Positions 50,318 through 59,298 of a stretch of DNA of 64,000 nt are shown in pieces. The stretch's first letter is position 1; every line of letters starts with the position of its first letter. The position numbers and the translations under genes were made by a program. This stretch comes from Mycolicibacterium gilvum (GTDB taxonomy: Bacteria > Actinomycetota > Actinomycetes > Mycobacteriales > Mycobacteriaceae), in the NCBI RefSeq assembly GCF_900454025.1, contig NZ_UGQM01000001.1, positions 4,216,001 through 4,280,000 of the forward strand, written 5' to 3'. The notes below the pieces were generated by a model. It ran no database searches. It had not been told where the DNA came from and saw only the letters and a list, made by a program, of their open reading frames with translations.

Positions 50318-51298
50318 CTAGTCCTTGGCTCGGTTGCGCTTGCTCAGCCGGAACTCCGGCGGGAACTTGCTGTCATTGTCGTTGACGGCGGCCGACAACC
50401 CGCTGTCGATCGACTCGAACATGTCGAGATCCTCGTCGCTGTCGTTGGCGACGCCGTTGCCCATCGACTCGAAGAACGCCGACAGCAGGCTGCCCATGTA
50501 CTCGCCCTGCTGCTGCTTGAAGATCTCGAAGAACATCTTCTGCTGAAAGACGGTGTCGACGGGGCGGTTCCGCGCACAGGCCAACGCGTACTTCTGCGTC
50601 TCGGCCTCCAGCTGGTCGCGCTCGACCACCTTGTTGAGGAAGTTGCAGTCGTACATCTCCGCGGCGGTGAACGGTCGCCCGGTGAAGACCATCTCCTGAA
50701 ACTTGCGCAGGCCCATCATCTGCACCCAGGTCCACATCCGTGGACCCCAGCCGTGGTAACGGAACGACGGGTGCCCGAACAGCGCGTCGTCGGAAGAGAT
50801 CACCAGATCGGCATCGGCGCACTGGTAGAAGTGCCATCCGTAGCAGTAGCCCTTGGCTTCGACGATGCTGATCTTCTTGAAGTCCTGCAGCGCACGGTTT
50901 CCGGCCTGGGAGTTGGCGTACCAGGCGCTGATGGTCGCGCCGTTGCGGAACGTCCCCTTCGGCGGGTAGGTGACCTCACCGACCCCGTCGTCCTCCAGCC
51001 GCAGCTCGGCCAGTCGGACCGCCGGGTTGTCGTTGCCCTCCATGAACTCCGGGAGATCGGCGCCGCTGCCGAGGTTGTCCCCGACGCCGCGGATGATCAC
51101 CACCTTGACGTCGTTGTCGGCGTTGGCGGCGCGCAGCACATCGGCATAGCGCAGACGTGCCATGGACGTCGGCGCGTTCAGGAACTCGGGACGGTTGAAC
51201 GTGATCGTCGCGATCTTTGTCTTCGGGTCCTTCTCGTAGAGGATGATCTCCTCAGGCGTGGGCCGCTCCGCTGCGGAAGGCGACGGTCGCTCAGCCAT
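50318..51298 (-). CDS. Crotonase-family protein with atypical oxyanion region and C-terminal extension
   Basis: 326 residues, about 60 longer than a standard hydratase. Start ATITFNRPEFLNAP and GSGADLPEF are crotonase-like, but the second oxyanion loop is KGYCYGWHFYQCADADLV, lacking the GGG. The insert ATISAWYANSQAGNRALQDFKK and an acidic Asn/Asp-rich C-terminus (NDSDEDLDMFES) are unusual. It could be a hydratase, decarboxylase or ring-cleaving hydrolase of a CoA ester. Overlaps the M24-like gene by eight bases. Confidence 0.87.
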   Translation of the reverse strand: MAERPSPSAAERPTPEEIILYEKDPKTKIATITFNRPEFLNAPTSMARLRYADVLRAANADNDVKVVIIRGVGDNLGSGADLPEFMEGNDNPAVRLAELRLEDDGVGEVTYPPKGTFRNGATISAWYANSQAGNRALQDFKKISIVEAKGYCYGWHFYQCADADLVISSDDALFGHPSFRYHGWGPRMWTWVQMMGLRKFQEMVFTGRPFTAAEMYDCNFLNKVVERDQLEAETQKYALACARNRPVDTVFQQKMFFEIFKQQQGEYMGSLLSAFFESMGNGVANDSDEDLDMFESIDSGLSAAVNDNDSKFPPEFRLSKRNRAKD

Positions 51299-52424
51299 GG
51301 ACAGCCTCTCTGTAAGCCGGTGCGGACGAGAGGATCTCGGCGCCGTCGGGGGTGATCAGAACCGCGTCGCGGGTGAACACGGCGCCCACGCCCTCTTCCC
51401 ACACGTAGGCCGTGACCGCAAGCACCATGCCCGCCTCGAGGTTCTCGGCATCGGCGGACGCCCGCAGTGCCGGGGACACCACCGGCGGGTCGAAACCCAG
51501 ACCGAGGCCGTGCGCCACCGGCATCGCCGGAAGGCGCTCGCCGGCCGCCTCGTAGGCATCCAGCAGGCCGCTCGTGGCCCTACCCGGCCGACAGGCCTCG
51601 ATCAATTTGTCCCACAGGTCGTCTCGGCGCCGGTACAGCGCGCGCACGGCATCGGTGGGCTCTCCGACATGCAGGGTGCGTGCCACCTCGGCGACGTATC
51701 CGTCGGCCAGCACTCCCGCCGACACCGCGACCAGATCACCGTCACGCACCCGGCCGTCCCCGCCCGCGCGGCGCCAGGGATGGTCCTTCGACGTCACCCA
51801 GGCCGCATCCTGTGTCGCCGGGGTGCTCACCCCGCCGGCGGCCTCGGCTTCGAGCACCGCTCCGGCGAGGGCGTTCTCGGTGGTGCCCGGTGCGAGCGCC
51901 GCAGCGCCGGCGGCCAGTCCTTCCTCGGCGACCACGAGAGCGCGTCGCAGGGCCTCGATCTCCTGTGGTGTCTTGATACGACGCGCGGCCTGCATGGCCT
52001 GCTCGGCGTCGATCAGCTCTGCGTTCGGGAACGCCATCGGCAACAGTTTGGCGAATGTCGGTGTGAGCGCATCGGTTCCGACTCGGCGGAAGGTGTCGGC
52101 GCCCTTGATGTTCTTCAGGATGCCGACCAGGGTCATCGGGTTCCATGCGAACCCGTACAGGTTCTCGTGCGGGATCTCCTCGGGGATGCCCTCGTCCCAG
52201 GTGCTGTTGAGGTGGATCTCGCCGGTGGCGCGCACGAACTCACAGATCGGCCCGAACGGACGTGTTCCGACGACCCACAGTTGCGGGGCGCCGGAGATGT
52301 ATCGGACATTGGCCTGGCGGCCGAGCACCAGGATGTCGATGTCGTGCAATTCCATCTGCTCGAGCGCGCGCTCGCGGCGGCTGAGCCGAAGCGCCCGGCC
52401 GTCGGCCTCGATCTCAGTTCCCAC
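51291..52424 (-). CDS. M24 (pita-bread) fold protein with lost metal ligands
   Basis: 377 residues, Xaa-Pro peptidase/creatinase fold. Positions that hold the five metal ligands in the neighbour 52414-53682 are here S235, E246, H305, T338 and R352, so only the His is kept. Creatinase itself is a metal-free M24 member, so a hydrolase or lyase role without metal is possible; a regulatory subunit of the intact neighbour is another. The two genes overlap by 11 bases. Confidence 0.88.
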   Translation of the reverse strand: MGTEIEADGRALRLSRRERALEQMELHDIDILVLGRQANVRYISGAPQLWVVGTRPFGPICEFVRATGEIHLNSTWDEGIPEEIPHENLYGFAWNPMTLVGILKNIKGADTFRRVGTDALTPTFAKLLPMAFPNAELIDAEQAMQAARRIKTPQEIEALRRALVVAEEGLAAGAAALAPGTTENALAGAVLEAEAAGGVSTPATQDAAWVTSKDHPWRRAGGDGRVRDGDLVAVSAGVLADGYVAEVARTLHVGEPTDAVRALYRRRDDLWDKLIEACRPGRATSGLLDAYEAAGERLPAMPVAHGLGLGFDPPVVSPALRASADAENLEAGMVLAVTAYVWEEGVGAVFTRDAVLITPDGAEILSSAPAYREAVHG

Positions 52425-53682
52425 CGGTCACCTCATAGGGGTCATACGGATACGAAGTCAACGGCATCCAGCCGCCGTCGGTCACCACCACGATCTCCTC
52501 ACCGCGATAGCCGCCGGTGCCGTCCTCCCAGACGACGGGTTCGAACACCAGCAGCATGCCGTCGGGAAACACGAAGTTGTCGTCCCACTCCTGGCCGAGA
52601 TCCGTTCCGATCATCGGCATCTCGGCTGCGCCGGTCCCGATGCCGTGGCCGAGGTAGAAGTGCGGAAGCCACGGCTTGTGTCCACCGGCGGCGGCGGTCG
52701 CGGCGCGCCCGAGGTCGCCGCACGTGGCGCCCGCCTTGGTGACCGCCAGCACCGCGTCGACGATCTCGGCCCACTTCTCGAACTGCCTCTGCTGCGCCGC
52801 CGTCGGATCCTGCCCGACGATCCACGTACGACCGTGGTCGGAGCAGTAGCCGTGGTAGGCGATCGAGACGTCCGTCCACAGCACATCGCCCTGGGACAGT
52901 TCACGCTCGGTGGTCAGCAGGGGCAGAGCCAGATCACCGGTGGTGGTCCAGGTGCTGTCCGCTTTCGACGCCGGCATCGCCTGCCAGATCGAGTCGAACA
53001 TGTTGGTGGTCGCGCCGAGTTCGAAGGTCCGGCGCACGAATTCGGCGGAGAGGTCGATCTGACGCGCCCCCGGGGCGAGCGACTTCTGGATCTCGGCGAC
53101 TGCCTCCTCGGTGATCTGGCAGGCGCGTCGCACACACGCGATCTGGTCGACCGTCTTGACCAGTTTCGCCGCGCCGACCACCGGCGCGGCGTCGACGGGC
53201 GCACTGGGGAACAATGCGGTGCCCGCTCGCCGCATCGCACCGGTCAGCTCGTCGGTCGCGATCGTGGCGCCGGCCGGGATCAGACGGGCCAGGATCTTGC
53301 CGAATTCGGAGACCCCTTCGTCGAATTCGAGGTAGACCGGCCCGTGCAGGTGGTCGTCGGGCAGATCCGACTCCATCGCCGCGCCCTCGCGGAACGGCAG
53401 GAACAGATGCGGGTGCTCGTCATCGGCGAGCACGACCGCGATCGGGCGTTCGACGTGCGACAGGCCTGCATCGGCGAGCGGCCAGCTGATTCCGGTGGCG
53501 TACATGACGTTTCCGTTGCCGAGCAGAACCAGCGCATCCACGCCCTGATCGGACATCGCCGCGTGCAGACGCGCACCGACCTCCCGGCGCATCCGCGCGA
53601 AGTCGGGCTCGGTCGGGATGTCCAGCCAGGTGTAGCCGGTCCGGGCGATCTGGGTGACCCCGGAGTGAGTGGAGGTGGTCAC
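52414..53682 (-). CDS. M24-family metallopeptidase-like (Xaa-Pro dipeptidase/ectoine-hydrolase type)
   Basis: 422 residues from the GTG at 53682, which overlaps the upstream amidohydrolase stop as GTGA. The dinuclear metal site is complete: D271 (WTDVSIAYHGYCSD), D282, H346 (LGHGIGTG), E381 (VFEPVVW) and E395 (GYRGEE). N-terminal creatinase-like domain about residues 25-180. Natural substrates may be amide or hydantoin-like, not peptides, given the catabolic setting. Followed by a degenerate paralogue. Confidence 0.92.
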   Translation of the reverse strand: MTTSTHSGVTQIARTGYTWLDIPTEPDFARMRREVGARLHAAMSDQGVDALVLLGNGNVMYATGISWPLADAGLSHVERPIAVVLADDEHPHLFLPFREGAAMESDLPDDHLHGPVYLEFDEGVSEFGKILARLIPAGATIATDELTGAMRRAGTALFPSAPVDAAPVVGAAKLVKTVDQIACVRRACQITEEAVAEIQKSLAPGARQIDLSAEFVRRTFELGATTNMFDSIWQAMPASKADSTWTTTGDLALPLLTTERELSQGDVLWTDVSIAYHGYCSDHGRTWIVGQDPTAAQQRQFEKWAEIVDAVLAVTKAGATCGDLGRAATAAAGGHKPWLPHFYLGHGIGTGAAEMPMIGTDLGQEWDDNFVFPDGMLLVFEPVVWEDGTGGYRGEEIVVVTDGGWMPLTSYPYDPYEVTGGN

Positions 53683-54866
53683 AGCCCCAGGAACCTCTGC
53701 ACGTTCGAGCTGACGATCTTGACCGCGGCCTCCGGTCCGACCGCGTCGACGACGGTGGCCAGGGACTTCTCCGAATAGCCGAAGGTGCTCTCGTTGTGGG
53801 GGTAGTCGCTCGACCACATCACGTTGTCCACGCCGATGCGGTCGATCAACTGGAGTCCCAGCGGGTCGACCATGAACGATGCGCTCATGTGGTTGGCCCA
53901 GTAATGGTTCACGTCGTGCTGCAGTTCGTGGTTGAACATGTGCCGGTAGGACGCGAGCATGTGCTCGGCGTCCTGCAACGCGGTGGGCACCCACGCGATG
54001 CCGCCCTCGAACCAGCCGATCTTCAGCGACGGATGCCGATCCAGGATGCCGGAGAACACGTACTTGGCGAACTGTTCGCGGAACGAGTCGACGTTGACCA
54101 TCATCCCGACGACCACGCTGTTGTTCTGGCACGGTGTCTTCGGTGGCGTCTCGCCGATGTGATGGCTGACAGGCAGCCCGGCGGCCTCGATCTCGTCCCA
54201 GACCGCGTCCATGGACGTGCTGCCGTAGTCGTAGATGTTGCCCTCGTCGTCCTTGCCGGGGTTGAGCGGCAGCAGGAACGTCTTCAGCCCCAACGACTTC
54301 AGTTCTTCGAGGGTGCTGCGGGTGCCCTTCGGGTCCCACCAGTTGATCAGCCCGACGCCGTAGAAGTGCCCGTTGGACCGTTCCTGCAGATCGGCGATGT
54401 GCTCGTTGTAGATCCGGAACACGCGCTCGCGCAGGGCTTTGTCCGGGTAGTGGAACAGGGCGAGCACCGCGTTCGGGAACGCCAGTTCCTTGTCGATGCC
54501 GTCTTCCTTCAACTCCCGGATGCGCGCCTCGATGTTGTTCGACGCGGCGCCGGCGAGATCGTCGTACTGCATCAGCACGCGGCCGAAGTCCCCACCGGTC
54601 CAGGCTTTGCCCTTCATGCCGACCATGTACGCGCCGTCCTCGTACCAGATGCGCGGCGCCGCACCCTTGAGCTCTTCGGGGAAGCGCTCGTAGAAGATGT
54701 CGTCGGCCACCGAGATGTGATTGTCGGCCGAGAAGATGACCGTGTCGGCGGGAAGACCGGTGACGGCGCCGGTCGAGTGGCCGTGGCGGTGCTTGGGTGC
54801 GCCGAATCCCTCGGGCGGATAGAGGGTCGGGGGGTGGGCGGGCGACGGCACTGTCGGGGTGGACAT
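53679..54866 (-). CDS. Amidohydrolase-2 family protein (PF04909)
   Basis: 395 residues from the ATG at 54866 (GGAG upstream); the longer frame lies in the promoter side and is dropped. Metal motif FSADNHISV, SHHIGETPP in the middle, WFEGGIAWVP and late SSDYPHNESTFGYSE with the conserved Asp. Related to the protein at 29324 in layout. Likely a decarboxylase or hydrolase acting on a cyclic acid or lactone. It sits 35 bases downstream of the P450 stop. Confidence 0.92.
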   Translation of the reverse strand: MSTPTVPSPAHPPTLYPPEGFGAPKHRHGHSTGAVTGLPADTVIFSADNHISVADDIFYERFPEELKGAAPRIWYEDGAYMVGMKGKAWTGGDFGRVLMQYDDLAGAASNNIEARIRELKEDGIDKELAFPNAVLALFHYPDKALRERVFRIYNEHIADLQERSNGHFYGVGLINWWDPKGTRSTLEELKSLGLKTFLLPLNPGKDDEGNIYDYGSTSMDAVWDEIEAAGLPVSHHIGETPPKTPCQNNSVVVGMMVNVDSFREQFAKYVFSGILDRHPSLKIGWFEGGIAWVPTALQDAEHMLASYRHMFNHELQHDVNHYWANHMSASFMVDPLGLQLIDRIGVDNVMWSSDYPHNESTFGYSEKSLATVVDAVGPEAAVKIVSSNVQRFLGL

Positions 54867-54901
54867 CGTTGGTACTCCAATCGGGCTGTGGGAGAAGGCT
54901 G

Positions 54902-56131
54902 TTACCAGGTCACCGGTAGTTCGTAGACGCCGTAGGCGAGGCGGTCGTGCTTGAAGGGCACTTCGTCGATCGGGATGGCCAGTTTCAGCGTCGGGATGCG
55001 GCGCAGCAGGGTGTGGAACACGATCTGCAGTTCGGCGCGGGCCAGTTGCTGACCGACGCACTGGTGCCGCCCGTAGCCGAAGCCCAGCTGCTGGTTGGCA
55101 TCGCGGGTCAGGTCCAGTTTGTCCGGCTCGGGGTAGGCCTGCGGATCCCAGTTCGCCGGGGCGAGATCGAGGATGATGCCCTCCCCCGCACGGATGGTCT
55201 CACCGGCGATCTCGATGTCCTCGATCGCCACCCGGCGCTGCCCGTTCTGGATGATCGACAGGTACCGCATGAGCTCTTCGACGGCATTGGCGATGAACTT
55301 CGGGTCCTCCGAATCCCGCAGCAACGCTGCCTGTTCCGGGTTCTCCAGCAGCGCGCAGATGCCGATGCCGATCATGTTCGCGGTGGTTTCGTGGCCGGCG
55401 ATCAGCAGACCGGTGCCCAGCTGAGCGGCTTCCTTGACGCTGATCTCACCGGCGGTGACCCGCTCGGCGAGGTCGGACACCGCGTCCTCGGCGGGATTGG
55501 CCTGCTTTTCCTCGACCAGGTTGATCAGGTACTGATGCAGGCTCATCGCGCCCTTCTGCATCGCATCCGCTGCCGCGTAGCGTGCCAGCCCGGCGTTGGC
55601 GTGCTCCTGGAAGAACTCGTGGTCGTCGTAGGGCACGCCGAGCATGTCGCTGATCACCCGGGTCGGCACCGGCAGCGCGAGCTTGGCGACGAGGTCTGCC
55701 GGCTGCGGGCCCGCGAGGATCTCGTCGATGCACTCGTCGGTGACCTCCTGGATCACCGGACGCAGCGCCTCGACGCGGCGGAAGGTGAACGGCTTGGACA
55801 GCATCCGGCGGAACCGGGTGTGCTCCTCGGCGTCGGAGGTGAACACCGACCGCGGACGCTTGTTCACCGTCGCGAGCATGTGCTCGTTCCAGTGCGGAAA
55901 GCCCTCGATCCGGTCGTCGACGCTGACCCGCGGGTCGGCGAACAGCGTGCGCGCCGCCTCGTGTCCGGTGACGAGCCACGGTGTGGTTCCGTTCCAGATC
56001 CGGACCCGGGACAGGGGTTTGACGGTGTTCATGTCGAGCATCTGCCGCGGCGGCGCGAACGGGCAACCGGCCGAGCGCTCCATCGGGTACTCGGGAACCG
56101 ACACCGTTTCCTGCGCCAACGTCTCTGTCAT
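54902..56131 (-). CDS. Cytochrome P450
   Basis: 409 residues. I-helix AGHETT (245-250), ExxR E286-R289 and heme loop FGYGRHQCVG with C358. The sequence style (CPFAPPRQM, KRPRSVFTSDAEEHTRFRRML) is like CYP105/CYP107-type soluble bacterial P450s. Its own ferredoxin gene lies one base upstream, so the electron chain is NAD(P)H, a reductase elsewhere, this ferredoxin, P450. TetR, ferredoxin and P450 form one unit. Confidence 0.95.
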   Translation of the reverse strand: MTETLAQETVSVPEYPMERSAGCPFAPPRQMLDMNTVKPLSRVRIWNGTTPWLVTGHEAARTLFADPRVSVDDRIEGFPHWNEHMLATVNKRPRSVFTSDAEEHTRFRRMLSKPFTFRRVEALRPVIQEVTDECIDEILAGPQPADLVAKLALPVPTRVISDMLGVPYDDHEFFQEHANAGLARYAAADAMQKGAMSLHQYLINLVEEKQANPAEDAVSDLAERVTAGEISVKEAAQLGTGLLIAGHETTANMIGIGICALLENPEQAALLRDSEDPKFIANAVEELMRYLSIIQNGQRRVAIEDIEIAGETIRAGEGIILDLAPANWDPQAYPEPDKLDLTRDANQQLGFGYGRHQCVGQQLARAELQIVFHTLLRRIPTLKLAIPIDEVPFKHDRLAYGVYELPVTW

Positions 56132-56132
56132 C

Positions 56133-56327
56133 TCACTCCTCGATGTGAATGGCCATGGCCGGGCATGCGGCCGCGGCGTTACGGGTCTGTTGGGCGTATT
56201 CGGGTCCGGGTTCGGGATTGCGCAGCTCGACCACTCCGTCGTCGTCGCGCTGATCGAACACCTCCATCGCGTTGAGCACGCATTGACCGGAGGAGACGCA
56301 CTTGTCCTGATCCACGGCGACCCGCAT
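56133..56327 (-). CDS. Small [3Fe-4S]-type ferredoxin
   Basis: 64 residues. Cluster ligands are seen in CVSSGQC (two Cys spaced by five residues) and a final CP (AAAACPAMAI), the pattern of three-cysteine ferredoxins that feed actinobacterial P450s. ATG 56327 overlaps the TetR stop by one base (TGATG), and the stop is one base before the P450 start. Confidence 0.93.
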   Translation of the reverse strand: MRVAVDQDKCVSSGQCVLNAMEVFDQRDDDGVVELRNPEPGPEYAQQTRNAAAACPAMAIHIEE

Positions 56328-56980
56328 CAGGGGCGCTCCGTCACCGGCGCGTGCCACAGCCCGATGATTGCGTCGATCAGGCCCGTCGCCGCCGCCTGCC
56401 ACGACGCGCGGGGCACCGGCGACCCCTGGGCCAGCAGTCGCTCACGGTCCGCACAGCTGTGCATCAACAGATTGCGGCCCATGATGTTTCGCTCGACCCG
56501 CACGTCGACCGGCAGATCGGGCAGGCAGCCGTTGATCCCGTCGAGCACCCGAACCAGTGACGGTGAGGACAACGCGTCCTTGACGATCATGTTGTGGTAG
56601 GCGGGGTCCGTCATCACCTGCGCCGCGAATCTCGCATACCAGGTCGGATTACCCAGGGCGGCAAGATGATCGGTCAGCGGACACACCAGCGCGGCCACCC
56701 AGTCGCGCATGTCTCCCGACGCGCCGATGGCGGCGACCCGCTGCTCGCGCAACTCCTCGATGGGGCCGCGGTGCTTGTGCTCGATCGCACGCACCAGGTC
56801 CGCCTTGGTGCCGAAGTGATAGCCGACGGCGGCGTTGTTGCCCTGCCCTGCGGCTTCACTGACCTGCCGGTTGGACACCGCGAACACGCCGTGCTCGGCG
56901 TACAGCCGTTCCGCCGCCTTCAGGATCGCCTCTTGGGTGCCGGTCGCGCGATCGGCGCGCACAGTCCTCGCAGTCGTCAC
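56327..56980 (-). CDS. TetR-family transcriptional regulator
   Basis: 217 residues from the GTG at 56980; a longer frame to 57067 crosses the promoter region and the preceding stop. HTH region SNRQVSEAAGQGNNAAVGYHFG, then an all-helical domain with WYARFAAQVMTDPAYHNMI. It is the first gene of the TetR, ferredoxin, P450 unit, which suggests autoregulation together with the P450. The 86-base region upstream has a short inverted repeat AGTC-AAGC-GACT (57010-57021). Confidence 0.88.
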   Translation of the reverse strand: MTTARTVRADRATGTQEAILKAAERLYAEHGVFAVSNRQVSEAAGQGNNAAVGYHFGTKADLVRAIEHKHRGPIEELREQRVAAIGASGDMRDWVAALVCPLTDHLAALGNPTWYARFAAQVMTDPAYHNMIVKDALSSPSLVRVLDGINGCLPDLPVDVRVERNIMGRNLLMHSCADRERLLAQGSPVPRASWQAAATGLIDAIIGLWHAPVTERP

Positions 56981-57066
56981 CCTGTCAGTGAACCGCGTCA
57001 CACCGGGTAAGTCAAGCGACTGCTTTAAAAACGGCGCGTTTGATGTTACGGCGGCGCCGTCTGGCA

Positions 57067-57888
57067 CTACTGCTGGTCCTTGGGTTTGCGGACGATCACC
57101 TTCCCCGCGACCGTGCCGCCGTCGATCGGCAGCACGGTGCCGGTCACGTAGCGCGACCGGTCGGTGGCCAGGTAGAGCGCCGCCTCCGCGACGTCGTCGG
57201 CGGTGCCCTCGCGTTTCAGCGGACGGTCGTCACGCATCTGTTGCCGGATCCTCGCCTCGAACTTCTCCAACCGCTCACGGTCCTCGTCGGTGGCCGACGA
57301 CGCGAGGATCGGCGTCGGGATGTTCCCGGGGGCAAGACAGTTCACCCGCACCTCGTAGTGCGCGAGTTCGATGGCCGCGCACTTGGTGAAGTGGATGATC
57401 GCAGCCTTGGACGCCCGGTAGGTCGACACGCCGCCCCCGGCCTGGATGCCGCCGATCGACCCCAGGTTGATCACCGACCCGCCGCCGTGGTCGGCCATGT
57501 GGCGGGCGGCATCGCGGGTCCCGGCCATCACCCCGAGCAGATTGACCCGCATGACGCGGTCGAATTCCTCCAGGTCCTCGTGGAACAGTCCTTTGCGCAG
57601 CGGGCTGGAGATGCCCGCGTTGTTCACCATCACGTTCAGCGCCCCGAAGGCCTCGACCGTCGAGGACACCAGGTCCGCGACCTGCGCCTGGTCTCCAACA
57701 TCAGTGTGCCGGTACACCGTCGTCGCGCCGGCCTCGTTCAGCTCACGGACCAGCGCTTCACCGAGGTCGTCGCGGACATCGGCGATCACGACCGAAGCGC
57801 CCTCGGCAGCGAACCGTGCCGCGATACCCCGCCCGATCCCCGACGCACCCCCGGTGACGACAGCGACCTTTCCGGCCAGTTCGGTCAT
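57067..57888 (-). CDS. SDR family oxidoreductase
   Basis: 273 residues: TGGASGIGRGIA, VNNAGI, NLGSIGG and YRASKAA (Y-x3-K), GTVLPIDGG, then a basic tail (KVIVRKPKDQQ). Its ATG overlaps the alpha/beta-hydrolase stop (ATGA). It is the end of the run SDR, hydrolase, FMN reductase and likely oxidises an alcohol of the same pathway. Confidence 0.93.
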   Translation of the reverse strand: MTELAGKVAVVTGGASGIGRGIAARFAAEGASVVIADVRDDLGEALVRELNEAGATTVYRHTDVGDQAQVADLVSSTVEAFGALNVMVNNAGISSPLRKGLFHEDLEEFDRVMRVNLLGVMAGTRDAARHMADHGGGSVINLGSIGGIQAGGGVSTYRASKAAIIHFTKCAAIELAHYEVRVNCLAPGNIPTPILASSATDEDRERLEKFEARIRQQMRDDRPLKREGTADDVAEAALYLATDRSRYVTGTVLPIDGGTVAGKVIVRKPKDQQ

Positions 57889-58706
57889 CTCTGCTCCTCA
57901 AAGAAATTCAGTAACAGCTCATTGACGGCGCCAGGCTGCTCGATCTGCGGACAGTGCCCCGCGCCGTCGATCACCGCTGAGCGCGCGCCGGCGATCTGGC
58001 CCGCGATCTCGGCCGCCCAGCCCTTGGGCAACAGCTTGTCCGCGCCGCCCTCGATCACGAGCGTCGGCACCGTGATGCGTTCGTAGGCCCGCGAGCTGCT
58101 CGGGGTCGGCGGTGGCTCAAGGCCGGGCCGCCGGAATCGGGCCGCCGCCAACGATTCCCAGGCGCCCGGCGCAATGCTGGACTCGTAGCGACGGCGCACG
58201 TACCCGTCGTCGGCCGGATACGACGGATCGGCGAACAGGGCGGTGACGATGCGCCGCATGCCCTCGAGGGTCGCGTCATAGTCGTAGAGCGCACTCACGT
58301 GTTCGTTGCGCTGGATCTCCCCGCCGCCGCAGATGGCGACCAGGCTGCGCACCGGCAGGACAGGCTTGTCGGAGGTCGCGTCGACCAGGAGGTTGATCGC
58401 GCCCATCGAGTTGCCGACGAAATGCGCCGTGGCAACGCCCATCACGTCGCAGAACCGGGCGATGTGGCGGATGCGCATACCCCGGCCATCGGTGAAGTCG
58501 ACGACCTTGGCCGATCCGCCGAAGCCCAGCATGTCCGGGGCCAGCACCCGGTAGCGCGACGCCAGCGCGTCGATGGTGGCCTCCCACCCGAGCGCGGCGT
58601 CGGCACCGAACTCGCCGCCGTGCAGCAGAACGATCGGATCTCCCTGTCCCGCTTCCAGATACGTCGTTCTCAGACCGTCCACCAGCACCTCGCGCCGATC
58701 GGTCAC
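57885..58706 (-). CDS. Alpha/beta hydrolase (MhpC/HsaD-like)
   Basis: 273 residues. Oxyanion LLHGGEFG, nucleophile S100 in GNSMG, acid D223 (EGGADKLLP) and H251 (GAGHCPQIEQP). GNSMG is the elbow form seen in meta-cleavage-product hydrolases such as MhpC and HsaD, which split C-C bonds after ring opening; an ester or lactone hydrolase is the alternative. Overlaps the FMN reductase gene by four bases. Confidence 0.92.
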   Translation of the reverse strand: MTDRREVLVDGLRTTYLEAGQGDPIVLLHGGEFGADAALGWEATIDALASRYRVLAPDMLGFGGSAKVVDFTDGRGMRIRHIARFCDVMGVATAHFVGNSMGAINLLVDATSDKPVLPVRSLVAICGGGEIQRNEHVSALYDYDATLEGMRRIVTALFADPSYPADDGYVRRRYESSIAPGAWESLAAARFRRPGLEPPPTPSSSRAYERITVPTLVIEGGADKLLPKGWAAEIAGQIAGARSAVIDGAGHCPQIEQPGAVNELLLNFFEEQR

Positions 58707-59290
58707 CTCGCCTCACGGTTCGTCTGGGCGAAGGCGAGCACCTGGGCGGCCAGCAGTTCGAGCTGGTTGGCGACCGCCTTGCCCTGATCGGTGTCCGCGA
58801 GATCGCCGGAGGGATCCCAGATCGGATCGGCCGAGTTGATCGCCACCCCCAGTGGGGTCGGCCACGCCCGCAGCGCGTGCCCGATGCTGCGCAGCTGCGT
58901 CAGGGTACCGACGGCGGCCTGCCACCCGTAGGCGCAACTGATGCACCCCCACGGGGTGTTGTCGAGATAGACGCGAGGGTCCTCGCGCAGGTCCTCGATG
59001 TAGTCGAGCGCGTTCTTCACCAGCCCGGACACCGCCCCGTGGTAGCCGGGTGAGCCGACCACGACGGCGTCGGCGTCCCGCAGCGATTTGACCAGTTCCA
59101 GTGCGCGCGGGGTCCTTTCCAGCTCGTGGGGCGCATACATCGGCAGATCGAGATCCTCGGCGGCGAACAGCCTCGTCCGGCCACCCTGCTTCTCCACCGC
59201 CGTCAGGCAGTAGCGCAACGCGCGCTCGGTCGACGAATTGGCACGCAGGGTTCCGCCGAGACCGACGATGAACGGCTGAGTTGATGTCAC
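58703..59290 (-). CDS. NADPH-dependent FMN reductase
   Basis: 195 residues from the GTG at 59290. Flavodoxin-like fold: GLGGTLRANSSTERAL binds phosphate, LPMYAP and VVVGSPGYHGAVSGLVKNALDY bind flavin. It could supply reduced FMN to the LLM-class monooxygenase at 61150, forming a two-component system. Eight bases separate it from the cyclase gene. Confidence 0.92.
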   Translation of the reverse strand: MTSTQPFIVGLGGTLRANSSTERALRYCLTAVEKQGGRTRLFAAEDLDLPMYAPHELERTPRALELVKSLRDADAVVVGSPGYHGAVSGLVKNALDYIEDLREDPRVYLDNTPWGCISCAYGWQAAVGTLTQLRSIGHALRAWPTPLGVAINSADPIWDPSGDLADTDQGKAVANQLELLAAQVLAFAQTNREAR

Positions 59291-59298
59291 GGTATCCC

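Noticed and set aside
47986..50385. A 799-codon open frame on the plus strand opposite the fused CoA-transferase
   Set aside because: Its translation is Arg/Val/Gly/His-rich without domains, and the minus strand encodes a clear two-domain CaiB protein; it is a high-GC shadow frame.
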